From: Flavobacterium sp. JAS
GTDB lineage: Bacteria; Bacteroidota; Bacteroidia; Flavobacteriales; Flavobacteriaceae
Direction: 5' to 3'
DNA length: 64,000 nucleotides
NCBI RefSeq assembly: GCF_020991455.1
Contig: NZ_JAJMOX010000004.1
Location: 186,001-250,000, forward strand
In this document: positions 44,127-52,546 of the stretch, in pieces
Layout of the letters: the number at the start of each line of letters is the position of its first letter
How positions within the stretch are numbered: position 1 is the stretch's first letter
Program-made: the position numbers and the translations under genes
Notes under the pieces: model-generated
Told to the model about the DNA's origin: nothing
The model's database searches: none
The model's input: the letters and a program-made list of their open reading frames with translations, nothing else

Positions 44127-45305
44127 TTATTCTGTGCGTTTTTTACTAAAAGCTGTTAAAAGCAAATAGCTTAAAAGCCCAACAGATAATGCTGAAACGG
44201 ATGCTAAAATAAGACTTCCTACGATATATTGTGTTGCATTTTTTTGAATATCATCGAGTGTAATGGAACTGTCTAAAATCAAAGGCGCGTCGTTGGACAC
44301 AAAATAACTTCCCATTTTTAATGAACCATAAATTATGAACGGAATAAAAGGGGGGAAGCTCACATTTGAAGACAGATAAGCTATGACTTTGTTGAGTCTG
44401 AATAAGGCGGCAAAAGTAAAAAGTAATATCGTTTGAAATCCCCAAAACGGAGAAATGCCAATGAAAATACCTAACGCAATTGCTGCTGATTTTTTGAAAT
44501 TAGAATCACTGCTTTCTAAAATATCTTCAAGGAAAAACTTTTTAAAACCTTTTTTTTTTGCTTTTCTAAGATAATCTCTTGGCTTGATATACAACAATGC
44601 ATTGATTACCAAAACGGTATTTAAAATACTAATTCTTGTAAAATCTTTAAACGGACGAAAATGTGAAACGCGTTCTACAGGATCGTATAAAATTTGAATC
44701 GGAATGTTTTTGACCACAATACCTTTCCAGGCTGAACGAACAATTACTTCAATTTCGAATTCAAATTTGTTGGTATAAAATTGTTTCGGAATCAAATTTA
44801 AAGGATATAATCTAAAACCGGATTGTGTGTCATCGAGTTTAATTCCGGTTTCGAACTTAAACCAAAAGTTCGAAAATTTATTTCCAAAACTACTTTTCTT
44901 AGGCACATTTTCTTGTGTCATATTCCGGCTTCCAATCAATAAAGAATTTGGTTCTTTTTGAATTTCGGCAATAAATTTCGGAATGTCAGATGCAAAATGT
45001 TGTCCATCAGAATCAATCGTGATCACATATTCAAACTGCATTTCGATTGCTTTTCTGAAACCATTTCTCAACGCTCGTCCTTTTCCTAAATTTTTAGGAT
45101 GATGAATTTGCGTGAGTTGTGCATATTGTTTTAAAATCTCAAAAGTTTCATCAGTCGATCCATCGTTGACAATAATAATATTGGTAGTGAAATCTAAAAT
45201 AGAATCCAGCACTTTTTTTAAAGTTTTGTGATTGTTGTATGTGGGAACAATAACACAAAAATGAGTCGAATTAAGCAATTCTTGCTGTGATAAAATAGGT
45301 TTCAT
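44127..45305 (-). CDS. Glycosyltransferase family 2 fused to DUF2062
   Basis: A 392-residue protein. Residues about 15-235 are a GT2 domain with VIVPTYNN, IVNDGSTDET, DSDGQHF and a QSGFRLYP-like acceptor region. Residues about 275-385 form a DUF2062 membrane domain (GIFIGISPFWGFQTILL). A GT2 enzyme is a usual part of aryl-polyene and flexirubin clusters, where it may glycosylate or activate the pigment headgroup. The fusion anchors it at the inner membrane. The MMPL gene is next downstream beyond a repeat. Confidence 0.85.
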   Translation of the reverse strand: MKPILSQQELLNSTHFCVIVPTYNNHKTLKKVLDSILDFTTNIIIVNDGSTDETFEILKQYAQLTQIHHPKNLGKGRALRNGFRKAIEMQFEYVITIDSDGQHFASDIPKFIAEIQKEPNSLLIGSRNMTQENVPKKSSFGNKFSNFWFKFETGIKLDDTQSGFRLYPLNLIPKQFYTNKFEFEIEVIVRSAWKGIVVKNIPIQILYDPVERVSHFRPFKDFTRISILNTVLVINALLYIKPRDYLRKAKKKGFKKFFLEDILESSDSNFKKSAAIALGIFIGISPFWGFQTILLFTFAALFRLNKVIAYLSSNVSFPPFIPFIIYGSLKMGSYFVSNDAPLILDSSITLDDIQKNATQYIVGSLILASVSALSVGLLSYLLLTAFSKKRTE

Positions 45306-45323
45306 TTGGAGGTTTTCTTTAGC

Positions 45324-45809
45324 TTACTTTACGAATTGTTTCTCTTTTTCAGAGAAGCTTTTCGATTGTAAAATAAAGTCTTTTAGATAGTCTTTTAAAG
45401 CACTGTTTTGCTCAGCATAATGTGCTGTAATATATTTTTTGTCTTCTTTAATATTCTTTTTATAGCCAGTAATTCCGGGTACATTTTCCTGAATACTCAA
45501 CCGAATCATTCTAATTTCGATATTATTAGGCTCGCTTTTTATGGTCGATTCCAGAAGAGTTGCACCTTGTTTAAAACGATCCATTTTATCTCTTAGTTTT
45601 TTCTCAAACTTAGAATCCAGCAAAATGGAAGCAGCTTTGTAAGCCACTAAAATTTTTGCATCATCGTCTGAAACCGTTGCCAGTTTTTCTGAGAATTCTT
45701 TGGCATTACTTTCTGATTTTGTAACGCCTGTATACATTTTTCTAACGGTCGCCAAATCTGGAGTTCCGCCAAAATTAATCCACAAAAGTAAAGACAGCAG
45801 CAGTTTCAT
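45324..45809 (-). CDS. Exported protein of unknown function in the pigment cluster
   Basis: A 161-residue protein with a short signal peptide (MKLLLSLLLWINFGG) and a helical mature part. There are no cysteines or catalytic motifs. I recognise no family. It is packed 2 bases after the hotdog gene at 45812 and 18 bases before the GT2 gene, so it is very likely co-expressed with them. A periplasmic helper of pigment transport is a guess. Confidence 0.78.
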   Translation of the reverse strand: MKLLLSLLLWINFGGTPDLATVRKMYTGVTKSESNAKEFSEKLATVSDDDAKILVAYKAASILLDSKFEKKLRDKMDRFKQGATLLESTIKSEPNNIEIRMIRLSIQENVPGITGYKKNIKEDKKYITAHYAEQNSALKDYLKDFILQSKSFSEKEKQFVK

Positions 45810-45811
45810 AA

Positions 45812-46183
45812 TTATATTTTTTTGTACACATTGCTAAGTTTTAAAGCAACAGTATCGTTAAAATAAGTTGTGTTTTTTACTTTAACCAAATCGTCTTCGG
45901 TTGTTGTAATATCAAGTTCTAAACGCAATTCAGGAGTAGTTTCAGGATTAATCAGTGCCATAAACTTCACATTGACCAGTGTTTGAATCATCAATGTACT
46001 TTTAGTAATTGCTTCTGTAAGTTCTTTAATAATCTGAATCATGCAAACTCCCGGCATAATTGGATTTCCTGGAAAATGACCATTGAAAACTTCATGTTTT
46101 TCATTGATCAAAATAGCAACATTATATTTAGAATCAGATATTTTTTCTTCTGATAGAACTTTGTAAAAATCTTTTAAAACCAT
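45812..46183 (-). CDS. FabZ-like 3-hydroxyacyl-ACP dehydratase (short hotdog)
   Basis: A 123-residue hotdog protein with the FabZ-type active-site stretch FNGHFPGNPIMPGVCMIQ, including the catalytic histidine and the PGV turn. It should dehydrate 3-hydroxyacyl-ACP during polyene building, as ApeI-type enzymes do. It is one of three hotdog proteins in this cluster besides the thioesterase. It lies 4 bases from the beta-barrel gene and 2 from the exported protein gene. Confidence 0.82.
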   Translation of the reverse strand: MVLKDFYKVLSEEKISDSKYNVAILINEKHEVFNGHFPGNPIMPGVCMIQIIKELTEAITKSTLMIQTLVNVKFMALINPETTPELRLELDITTTEDDLVKVKNTTYFNDTVALKLSNVYKKI

Positions 46184-46187
46184 CGTT

Positions 46188-46790
46188 TTATTTTACTTTA
46201 AAAGTATAACTGATACCAATTTGAAAAACCTGATTTAAAATAACGTCATTATAGTAATAATCGTTATTATTGTCAATTCCATCATAACCATAAATATCAA
46301 CTAATCCTTGTTTAATTCTGGCTTCAAACGTTAATCCGTTTGGCAATGTATAACCAACACCTCCAACAATGGCAAGATCAAAATTTTCAGGATTGCTGTT
46401 GATATAATTATCAGAAACTTTAAAATCTACAGACGGACCTCCTAAAATGTGAAAACCTTTACCGCCAATATTAAATTTTGCAACTGCACCAAGTGTTAAG
46501 TAGTTTAATTCATAACTTACATAACGATAATTATAGCCGTTTCCAAGATATTCTCTTCCTTGATCACCTTGTCTTGAATAGGTTATCTCAGGCTGTAACG
46601 AAAAATATTTATTAAATCTAATGTTTACTAATCCACCAACATAAAAATCTGTTTTAGATTTATTATCATCAATATTAGTTAATGTTGAAACGTTTAAACC
46701 TCCACGAATTCCTGGGCTTACTCTAACTTGTGCATTTGATGTTATTATTCCAATAAACAAAACAAAGGCAATTACGGCTATTTTTTTCAT
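46188..46790 (-). CDS. Outer-membrane beta-barrel protein (porin-family, PorT-like)
   Basis: A 200-residue protein with a signal peptide ending ITSNAQ. Alternating beta strands (FNKYFSLQPEITYSRQG, LNYLTLGAVAKFNIG, LTFEARIKQGLVDIYG) and a C-terminal strand IGISYTFKVK are typical of an eight-stranded barrel. It may be the outer-membrane receiver of the pigment or only a cluster passenger. There is no clear own promoter in the 36-base spacer. Confidence 0.8.
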   Translation of the reverse strand: MKKIAVIAFVLFIGIITSNAQVRVSPGIRGGLNVSTLTNIDDNKSKTDFYVGGLVNIRFNKYFSLQPEITYSRQGDQGREYLGNGYNYRYVSYELNYLTLGAVAKFNIGGKGFHILGGPSVDFKVSDNYINSNPENFDLAIVGGVGYTLPNGLTFEARIKQGLVDIYGYDGIDNNNDYYYNDVILNQVFQIGISYTFKVK

Positions 46791-46826
46791 TTTTGATTTG
46801 ATTTAAGTTTAGGTTTTGATTAAGTT

Positions 46827-47462
46827 TTACTCTGATTTAAAATAGTTTAACTCAATTTTTAACTTGATATTCTGATGAATAATCTGAATTTTCTCCGCAA
46901 AAATATTGTTTTCTGAACTAAAAAGCAGTGTTATTTTTTCTTTTGTTTTAGATGCATTAACAACCTTCTCTAATTTCGATCCATTTTTAGAAATAAAAAG
47001 ATAATTATCACGGTTTCCATCTGCTGATTTATAGATATTATCAGATTCATTTTCAAATTGTTCCTGAATTAAATAGTCACTTTTAAGAAGCAAACGAAAA
47101 TCTTCAGTCAAAGTATTAATTAAAATTTTTCGGTCTAATTCAGATACAATCGAGTTAACTTTAAAAGTCTTTTCTGCAATTTCAAAATCTAACAATTTGT
47201 TACCAAACTCGGTTGTAAAAACAATGCGATGTGTTGTGTCATTTATTTTTTTAGCAATAAAAATTCCGGACATTTCATGACCATAAACTGTGATGTTTGC
47301 TTTGTAAACATAATCAGTTTTTGAGTCTGTAAAATAGGGAACCTGATAAGACGTTTTGTCTAATTTTTTGGGCGTGTAGTTTTTTGTGACCGAGCCACAA
47401 GAAACTAAAACTAATGCCAAAAGGCAATTAATTAGTAAAAACTGAATCGTCGATTTTTGCAT
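46827..47462 (-). CDS. Lipoprotein of unknown function in the pigment cluster
   Basis: A 211-residue lipoprotein with a lipobox LVSC followed by GSVTKN. The mature part is beta-rich and has no motif that I recognise. The start overlaps the LolA-like gene by 35 bases in another frame, which suggests translational coupling and a functional link, perhaps as the LolB-like acceptor of the LolA-like carrier; this is inference from fold type and order only. Confidence 0.78.
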   Translation of the reverse strand: MQKSTIQFLLINCLLALVLVSCGSVTKNYTPKKLDKTSYQVPYFTDSKTDYVYKANITVYGHEMSGIFIAKKINDTTHRIVFTTEFGNKLLDFEIAEKTFKVNSIVSELDRKILINTLTEDFRLLLKSDYLIQEQFENESDNIYKSADGNRDNYLFISKNGSKLEKVVNASKTKEKITLLFSSENNIFAEKIQIIHQNIKLKIELNYFKSE

Positions 47463-48063
47463 TGATCACTTTATTTTTAAGAACAATTCGTGTATAATCT
47501 TCAGAGGATTCCAGTAGTTTAACCTGTACAACTGTGGCTTCTTCTTTATCAAAAGTCAGTTCGATTTGTTTGATGTATTTTTTCAGCGTCGCATCTTTGG
47601 GAACAAATTTCGCAAGATTTTGTCCTTTTAGTTTAAAGTACGAAATCGTAAATTCTTTGTCATCAAACATGTTTCCGCTTACGCTGCCTACGATTAATTT
47701 ATTAATACGGCCAAAGATTTTGCTGTTCCCGATGTCAACGGCACTTTTCTTTCCTTCGTCGTTAATCAGGATTTTCCCGTTTTTAAAAACAATGCTATAA
47801 TTGTATGGTTTTTTATATTGCCATTGAAGCAGACTCGGTTCTTTAAAAATCATTTTACCCGAAGTTTCAATGTCTTTCGATAAAAAATCTAAATGTTTGT
47901 ATTGAACAAAATCAGTACTTAGGGTTTTGATTTTTTTAGAAACCACATTTACATCTTGCTTGAAAGCGGCAATTTCTGCATCAGACATTTTTTGTTCCTG
48001 AGCAAAAATCGGATTGATTGTAATGTTTAATAAAAAAAGGAATATATATAGTTTAGTCTTCAT
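47428..48063 (-). CDS. LolA-like outer-membrane lipoprotein carrier
   Basis: A 211-residue exported protein with a signal peptide ending IFAQ and a LolA-type half-barrel (KKIKTLSTDFVQYKHLDFLSKDIETSGKM, then LLQWQYKKPYNYSIVFKNGK). LolA-like proteins are regular members of aryl-polyene and flexirubin clusters (COG2834), where they are thought to ferry the pigment through the periplasm. The gene overlaps the deacetylase gene by 11 bases and the downstream lipoprotein gene by 35. Confidence 0.88.
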   Translation of the reverse strand: MKTKLYIFLFLLNITINPIFAQEQKMSDAEIAAFKQDVNVVSKKIKTLSTDFVQYKHLDFLSKDIETSGKMIFKEPSLLQWQYKKPYNYSIVFKNGKILINDEGKKSAVDIGNSKIFGRINKLIVGSVSGNMFDDKEFTISYFKLKGQNLAKFVPKDATLKKYIKQIELTFDKEEATVVQVKLLESSEDYTRIVLKNKVINAKIDDSVFTN

Positions 48064-48829
48064 AAGCTTTAAGATTCAAAAGTTCTTCAACCGAAATCAC
48101 TTCATAATTGTTTTGTTGCAAAAATTGCAAAAACTGTTCCAATACCAAAACCGAGTGTGATCCCGTATCGTGCAAAAGTACAATTCCGCCGGGAGAAACG
48201 CGTTTTATAATGCGATTGAAAATTAAATTTTGATTTTTTGTTCCGCCGTCAAGCGAACGAATATTCCAGCCAATAACTTTATGACCGGTGATTTTTAGAG
48301 CTCTACGAATCGACGGCGTAGTAACTCCGTAAGGCGGACGAAAAAAGTTGATTTTTTTTGAGGTGAATTTTTCTAAAAGGGAATCTGTTTTCTGAAGTTC
48401 TTCGGTGATTTTTTTTGCATTATAAAAGTCAAAAAATTTCGAGTGATTATAAGAGTGATTTCCAACCAAATGACCTTCGGCGATAATTTGTTTTATGATT
48501 TCGGGATGCGTTTCGATATTTTTTCCAATGCAGAAAAAAGTAGCTTTTGCATTGTGTTTTTTTAGCAATTCTAAAACTTCCAAAGTAAAAATACTCGGAC
48601 CGTCATCAAATGTAATGGCGATTTTTTTTTCCTTTTCGGAAGAATTATTACAAAATGCTTTTACATGATAATTGGAAGAAATTCGAGAAGAACCAAAAGC
48701 ATTTATTCCTATCCAAATCAAAATAATTGCTACAAACCACCCAAAATGTATTGCGATATATAAGTTCAGAAGAAGTAATAAAAGCAATAGAAAAATGAAA
48801 AAAAGCGATATGTTTTTATGCGTTATCAT
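48053..48829 (-). CDS. Polysaccharide deacetylase family protein (CE4)
   Basis: A 258-residue protein with a hydrophobic N-terminal anchor (about residues 7-45) and a NodB domain. The metal-binding motifs TFDDGPS and HSYNHS and the third motif RPPYGV are all intact. It removes N-acyl or O-acyl groups from sugars or, here, perhaps from a pigment precursor. Its position in a polyketide operon is unusual for a glycan enzyme. It overlaps both neighbours (4 and 11 bases). Confidence 0.86.
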   Translation of the reverse strand: MITHKNISLFFIFLLLLLLLLNLYIAIHFGWFVAIILIWIGINAFGSSRISSNYHVKAFCNNSSEKEKKIAITFDDGPSIFTLEVLELLKKHNAKATFFCIGKNIETHPEIIKQIIAEGHLVGNHSYNHSKFFDFYNAKKITEELQKTDSLLEKFTSKKINFFRPPYGVTTPSIRRALKITGHKVIGWNIRSLDGGTKNQNLIFNRIIKRVSPGGIVLLHDTGSHSVLVLEQFLQFLQQNNYEVISVEELLNLKAYED

Positions 48830-49887
48830 TTTGAAAGTAACGTAAAACTATGATTTTTTCCGTTTAATTGGTTGTACAATAAAATGGTATTATAAACTGG
48901 TTTTTCAACCGAATTTACTTTTATAATTTCAGGAATTTCCTGCGTCTTGATTACTTTGGCAGCCATCCATAAAGCAAAAGCCGAAGACGTATCATATTCA
49001 CCACTCAAATGTTTGTAATACAACTGAGGCGTTTTTGCGAAGGCATTTTCAGTTAAATTTTTATAATAAGAATCGAAAGTAATGTTTCCATCCAAACCCA
49101 AAACTACAGCATCAATATCTGAAATTTGTAAATTATTGGCATTTAAAAAAGTAATTATCTCCCCTTCAATTTCGTTTTGTTCTAAAGTGTTTTTAATTTC
49201 GACATCTAAAACCTGCGCATAAGTAGTGCTCTTTTTTTCATTTTCTAAAACAAAAAAACTAGCACCTTCACCAAAAACAGCTCCAGGTGAAGTGGGATTT
49301 AAAACATCATAAGGCTGATTTCCATCTTGTTTAATTCGGCCCATCAGTTTAAAAAGTGACGTCGTGTATTCGCCATTTTCATCAATTCCGCCCACTAGAA
49401 CCGAATTGGCTTCGTTTTCTTCGATTTGCATTTTAGCATCCAAAAGTGCCGACTCAAAAGAAACAGCTCCGTTTACATACGTAAAATTATATCCTTTGCA
49501 TTGTAATGATAAAGCAATTTGTGCACCAACCGTATTATGAGTCGATTGTATAAACGAAGTTGGTGTTAAGAATTCTTCGTTATTGTCGAGAATGTTTTTC
49601 AGAAATTTTTCAGAATCTTCAATACATCCCAAACCAGTTCCGGTAATGATCGCATCGACATTTTCAAGCTGAGCATCTTTTAAGGCTAAAGCCGAAGCTA
49701 CAATTCCGTTTTTTACACCTTTTGCCATTCTTCGAATCGCGGCCGGCGTAATAAAATCTTTGTAAACCGGAGCAACTATCGAAAGGATAGTGTCATTTTG
49801 ATTGTGCACCGCTTCTTCTAAAAAAACAGTATCAAATGTTTTTTGAGCCGAAATACAACCTACTCCATTTATATATGTCTTGTTCAT
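48826..49887 (-). CDS. Ketosynthase-like protein without active-site residues (chain-length-factor type)
   Basis: A 353-residue thiolase-fold protein homologous to KAS II. At the position of the catalytic cysteine it reads YVNGAVSFESAL (no Cys). The HGTxT histidine is absent (VLGLDGNIT), and the second histidine region is KHLSGEYDTSSAF. It is therefore probably the non-catalytic partner (CLF, ApeC-like) of the active ketosynthase at 49884, which it overlaps by 4 bases. Such heterodimers set polyene chain length. Confidence 0.85.
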   Translation of the reverse strand: MNKTYINGVGCISAQKTFDTVFLEEAVHNQNDTILSIVAPVYKDFITPAAIRRMAKGVKNGIVASALALKDAQLENVDAIITGTGLGCIEDSEKFLKNILDNNEEFLTPTSFIQSTHNTVGAQIALSLQCKGYNFTYVNGAVSFESALLDAKMQIEENEANSVLVGGIDENGEYTTSLFKLMGRIKQDGNQPYDVLNPTSPGAVFGEGASFFVLENEKKSTTYAQVLDVEIKNTLEQNEIEGEIITFLNANNLQISDIDAVVLGLDGNITFDSYYKNLTENAFAKTPQLYYKHLSGEYDTSSAFALWMAAKVIKTQEIPEIIKVNSVEKPVYNTILLYNQLNGKNHSFTLLSK

Positions 49888-51083
49888 TCGCTTTTAGAAA
49901 ATATAAGGGTTGAACAATTTCCTCCAAAACCAAAAGAGTTAGATAAAACGTGTTTGATATTTTTCATTTTTAAAGAAGTTTGTGGCTCCAGATCAAATTC
50001 TTCCATTGGAGTTTCGAAATTCAAATTCGGATAAACCACACTATTCTGAATTGCCAAAACGCTGTAAACGGCTTCAATTGCTGCGGCTGCTGCCAAAGTA
50101 TGGCCTGTAAAAGGTTTTGTAGAACTGAAATCAGGAACTTTTTGATCTCCATAAATTCGGAGTAAAGCTCTTCCTTCAGACAAATCATTATTAGGAGTTG
50201 CTGTTCCGTGAACGTTGATATAATCAATTTCACTTGGTTTTAAACCCGAAACTTCAAAGGCTTTTTTCATTGCCAAATAAGCACCATCACCATTTTCTGA
50301 AGAAGCAGTTTGATGAAAAGCATCGTTTGCATTTCCGTAACCTGAAACGCGAGCCAAAACTTTTTTGTTTTGTTTCTCAACGATTTCATCAGATTCTAAA
50401 ACCAGATATGCAGCCGCTTCACCAAGGTTCAATCCTTTTCGGTTATTGTCAAAAGGTTTGTTGTAATCGTCAGATAAAATCATCAAGGTTTTAAATCCGT
50501 TGATCGTGAATTTTGCCAAAGCATCAGTTCCGCCAACGATAACGCGATCCAGTTTTCCGTTTTTGATCAAGCGCGCGCCCAACATAATCGAGTTTGCTGC
50601 AGATGAACATGCGGTACTTATAGTAGTAACCATTCCTTTCAAGCCAAGTTCTTCAGCAATCTTTTCGGCAACATCGCCGCCGTCATGACAACTTATATAC
50701 TTAACAAGTTCAGGATCTTTAAAATAATTGTAATAATGTTTTTCGGTCATGTCCATTCCGCCAACACTTGTCGCCGAAATAAGTCCGGTTCTAAATTCGT
50801 TGATCGATGTAATTCCTGCATTTTCAACCGCTTGTTTGGCTGCAAAAGTACCAATCATAGCCGTTCTCGAAAAGTTATTGTCTTCAGGAAGTTTTAATTC
50901 ATTGACCAATTCAGCATTGGTTTTCTTAATTTCTCCAACCTTAATAACATCAACATGAACGGTTGAAATGTTCTCAATGCGAGTTATAGCAACTTTATTT
51001 TCGATTAACGAAATAAAATTTTCCTCGACTGAATTTCCAATCGAAGAGATAATTCCCATTCCCGTTATTGCAACACCTTTCAT
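49884..51083 (-). CDS. Beta-ketoacyl-ACP synthase (KAS II/ApeO-like), catalytic
   Basis: A 399-residue ketosynthase with all three catalytic residues: Cys in STACSSAANSI, His in HGTATPNN and His in FTGHTLAAAA. It condenses malonyl-ACP with the growing chain. The neighbouring CLF-like gene starts within its last bases, strongly supporting a heterodimer. An ACP gene lies upstream at 51163, separated by a 79-base spacer holding a palindromic repeat. Confidence 0.92.
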   Translation of the reverse strand: MKGVAITGMGIISSIGNSVEENFISLIENKVAITRIENISTVHVDVIKVGEIKKTNAELVNELKLPEDNNFSRTAMIGTFAAKQAVENAGITSINEFRTGLISATSVGGMDMTEKHYYNYFKDPELVKYISCHDGGDVAEKIAEELGLKGMVTTISTACSSAANSIMLGARLIKNGKLDRVIVGGTDALAKFTINGFKTLMILSDDYNKPFDNNRKGLNLGEAAAYLVLESDEIVEKQNKKVLARVSGYGNANDAFHQTASSENGDGAYLAMKKAFEVSGLKPSEIDYINVHGTATPNNDLSEGRALLRIYGDQKVPDFSSTKPFTGHTLAAAAAIEAVYSVLAIQNSVVYPNLNFETPMEEFDLEPQTSLKMKNIKHVLSNSFGFGGNCSTLIFSKSE

Positions 51084-51122
51084 TCAATTTTAGATTTATG
51101 ATTTTAGATTGTAGATTATTAC

Positions 51123-51155
51123 AACTTTGTCAAAGTTTCAAACTTTGACAAAGTT
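51123..51155. repeat. Perfect palindrome, 16-bp arms, TTTGTCAAAG family
   Basis: AACTTTGTCAAAGTTT (51123-51138) is followed, after one base, by its exact complement (51140-51155). It lies in the ACP-KS spacer. No T tract follows in the direction of the genes. It differs in sequence from the other palindromes of the cluster. Confidence 0.75.
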
Positions 51156-51162
51156 TACGCAA

Positions 51163-51420
51163 CTACTTCGTTCTATTGGTATTAATATATGCCGCCATTG
51201 TTTCAATAGACTGAAAAATTGATTTTCCTTCTTTTGGGTCAACTAGTTTAATTCCGTAATCTTTATCCAGAATCACGATCAATTCAAGTGCATCAATTGA
51301 GTCTAAACCCAAACCGTCTCCAAACAAAGGATCGTTATCAGCAATGTCTTCGATTGCGATATCTTCAAGATTAAGAGTGGTAATGATTTTGTTTTTTAAT
51401 TCTTCTTTTAATGCTTCCAT
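51163..51420 (-). CDS. Acyl carrier protein
   Basis: An 85-residue acidic ACP with the phosphopantetheine serine in GLDSIDALELIV. It is probably the carrier of the KS/CLF pair just downstream. It is distinct from the second ACP at 62540, which follows another ketosynthase; two carriers may serve the polyene and alkyl branches separately. Confidence 0.93.
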   Translation of the reverse strand: MEALKEELKNKIITTLNLEDIAIEDIADNDPLFGDGLGLDSIDALELIVILDKDYGIKLVDPKEGKSIFQSIETMAAYINTNRTK

Positions 51421-51422
51421 GA

Positions 51423-52037
51423 TTATTTATTATATAATGTATTGATAGTTTCGTTCGTATATTTTGTGCTTTCTTCTTTGCTAATTGTGCAAAGAAAAGC
51501 TTTGTAATTGTCATTAAAAAATTCTACCCAACCGCAAAGAACCATATCTGCTTTGTTTGAATTCAGCAAAATATTCGAATAATTCGACATAAATTCCGTG
51601 TTGAAAGCATCAAATATAAAGAAAGAATTTTCACTTTTCAGCTGATGACGAATACTTATTTCGCCCAAACAAATATTTGGCAAAGTATAAACGAAAACTG
51701 CCGGACTTGGATAATAGTTTTCTTTGTCCGAAATAGATTCCTGATACTTTACATCGGTATCTAAACTTGATGATTTATTGGCCAAAACCAAAGCAATATT
51801 ATTTTCGTGTTCAGAAGAAATTATCGGACTCAAAAGCAATTCGGCACCTAAAAAAGCCAATTTACTCAAAGCGTCCATTTTGAAAAACTTTGGATATTGA
51901 ATGTCAAAATTACGATATGCTTGTTTGGAGAAATCAGCGAAATTGGTTTGTTCAATTTTGAATACAGAAGTTCCGTTCAAAACAATTTCGTTGTTTTGGA
52001 TTGTGATGTAGGATTGTATGTGTGTTTTTTGAGTCAT
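51423..52037 (-). CDS. Half-length ketosynthase-like protein lacking the catalytic cysteine
   Basis: A 204-residue protein that resembles the N-terminal half of a beta-ketoacyl synthase: ALSKLAFLGAELLL, the loop YPSPAVFVYTLPNICLGEISI and a strand-helix region FFIFDAFNTEF where the catalytic Cys would be. No nucleophile is present and the C-terminal half is missing. It may be a scaffold or chain-length subunit. It starts 1 base before the SUKH-like gene's end and ends 2 bases before the ACP gene. The family is only loosely recognised. Confidence 0.65.
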   Translation of the reverse strand: MTQKTHIQSYITIQNNEIVLNGTSVFKIEQTNFADFSKQAYRNFDIQYPKFFKMDALSKLAFLGAELLLSPIISSEHENNIALVLANKSSSLDTDVKYQESISDKENYYPSPAVFVYTLPNICLGEISIRHQLKSENSFFIFDAFNTEFMSNYSNILLNSNKADMVLCGWVEFFNDNYKAFLCTISKEESTKYTNETINTLYNK

Positions 52038-52038
52038 T

Positions 52039-52521
52039 TTATTTTATATAATCTTCCGCTTCATAAGCATCAATAGGAAAATCATTTTCTGTTATTGATT
52101 TGTAATAGAACTTTCCAATACTCATTTTTAGGTCAATGTAAATTTTATTCAAATCTTCAAGATTTTCTTCTTCCCAAAGAATGTCATGAAGAATATACCC
52201 AACATTCATTGTCTTCATATTTAAAACGATTGGATCACCATTTGCGCCTGAACCAATTATCAATAAATCTTTTTTATAGATTTCTTTGTTTTCTTCATCA
52301 AGATTTTCAGCTCCGATTTCATTAACACAATTAAAATAGATATTTCCAAATTTGATTTCTTCCTTAAATGAAAATGATTTAAAAAAATCTATTAATTGAG
52401 GCGATAGATTTAATTTTTCTAAAAATTCAATAGTTTTATCAGTTACTTTGATTACATTATTTTTGCGATCAAAATTTTCAATTTCCAGTGCTTGTTCAAA
52501 AAGAGGGTCATCTATATTCAT
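52039..52521 (-). CDS. SUKH (SMI1/KNR4)-like protein
   Basis: A 160-residue acidic cytoplasmic protein. The central stretch LLIIGSGANGDPIVLNMKTMNVGYILHD and the later LEDLNKIYIDLKMSIGKFYY resemble the SMI1/KNR4 fold used in bacterial immunity proteins. I judge this from pattern only. It has no evident link to polyketide synthesis and is placed between the half-KS gene and a broken lipoprotein gene inside the pigment cluster, so it may be cargo. No toxin gene is nearby. Confidence 0.6.
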   Translation of the reverse strand: MNIDDPLFEQALEIENFDRKNNVIKVTDKTIEFLEKLNLSPQLIDFFKSFSFKEEIKFGNIYFNCVNEIGAENLDEENKEIYKKDLLIIGSGANGDPIVLNMKTMNVGYILHDILWEEENLEDLNKIYIDLKMSIGKFYYKSITENDFPIDAYEAEDYIK

Positions 52522-52546
52522 CAGATCTTAATTACTAATTTATTTT

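Noticed and set aside
50021..50958. Several plus- and minus-strand frames within the ketosynthase at 49884-51083
   Set aside because: They are out-of-frame shadows of a ketosynthase with an intact catalytic triad.
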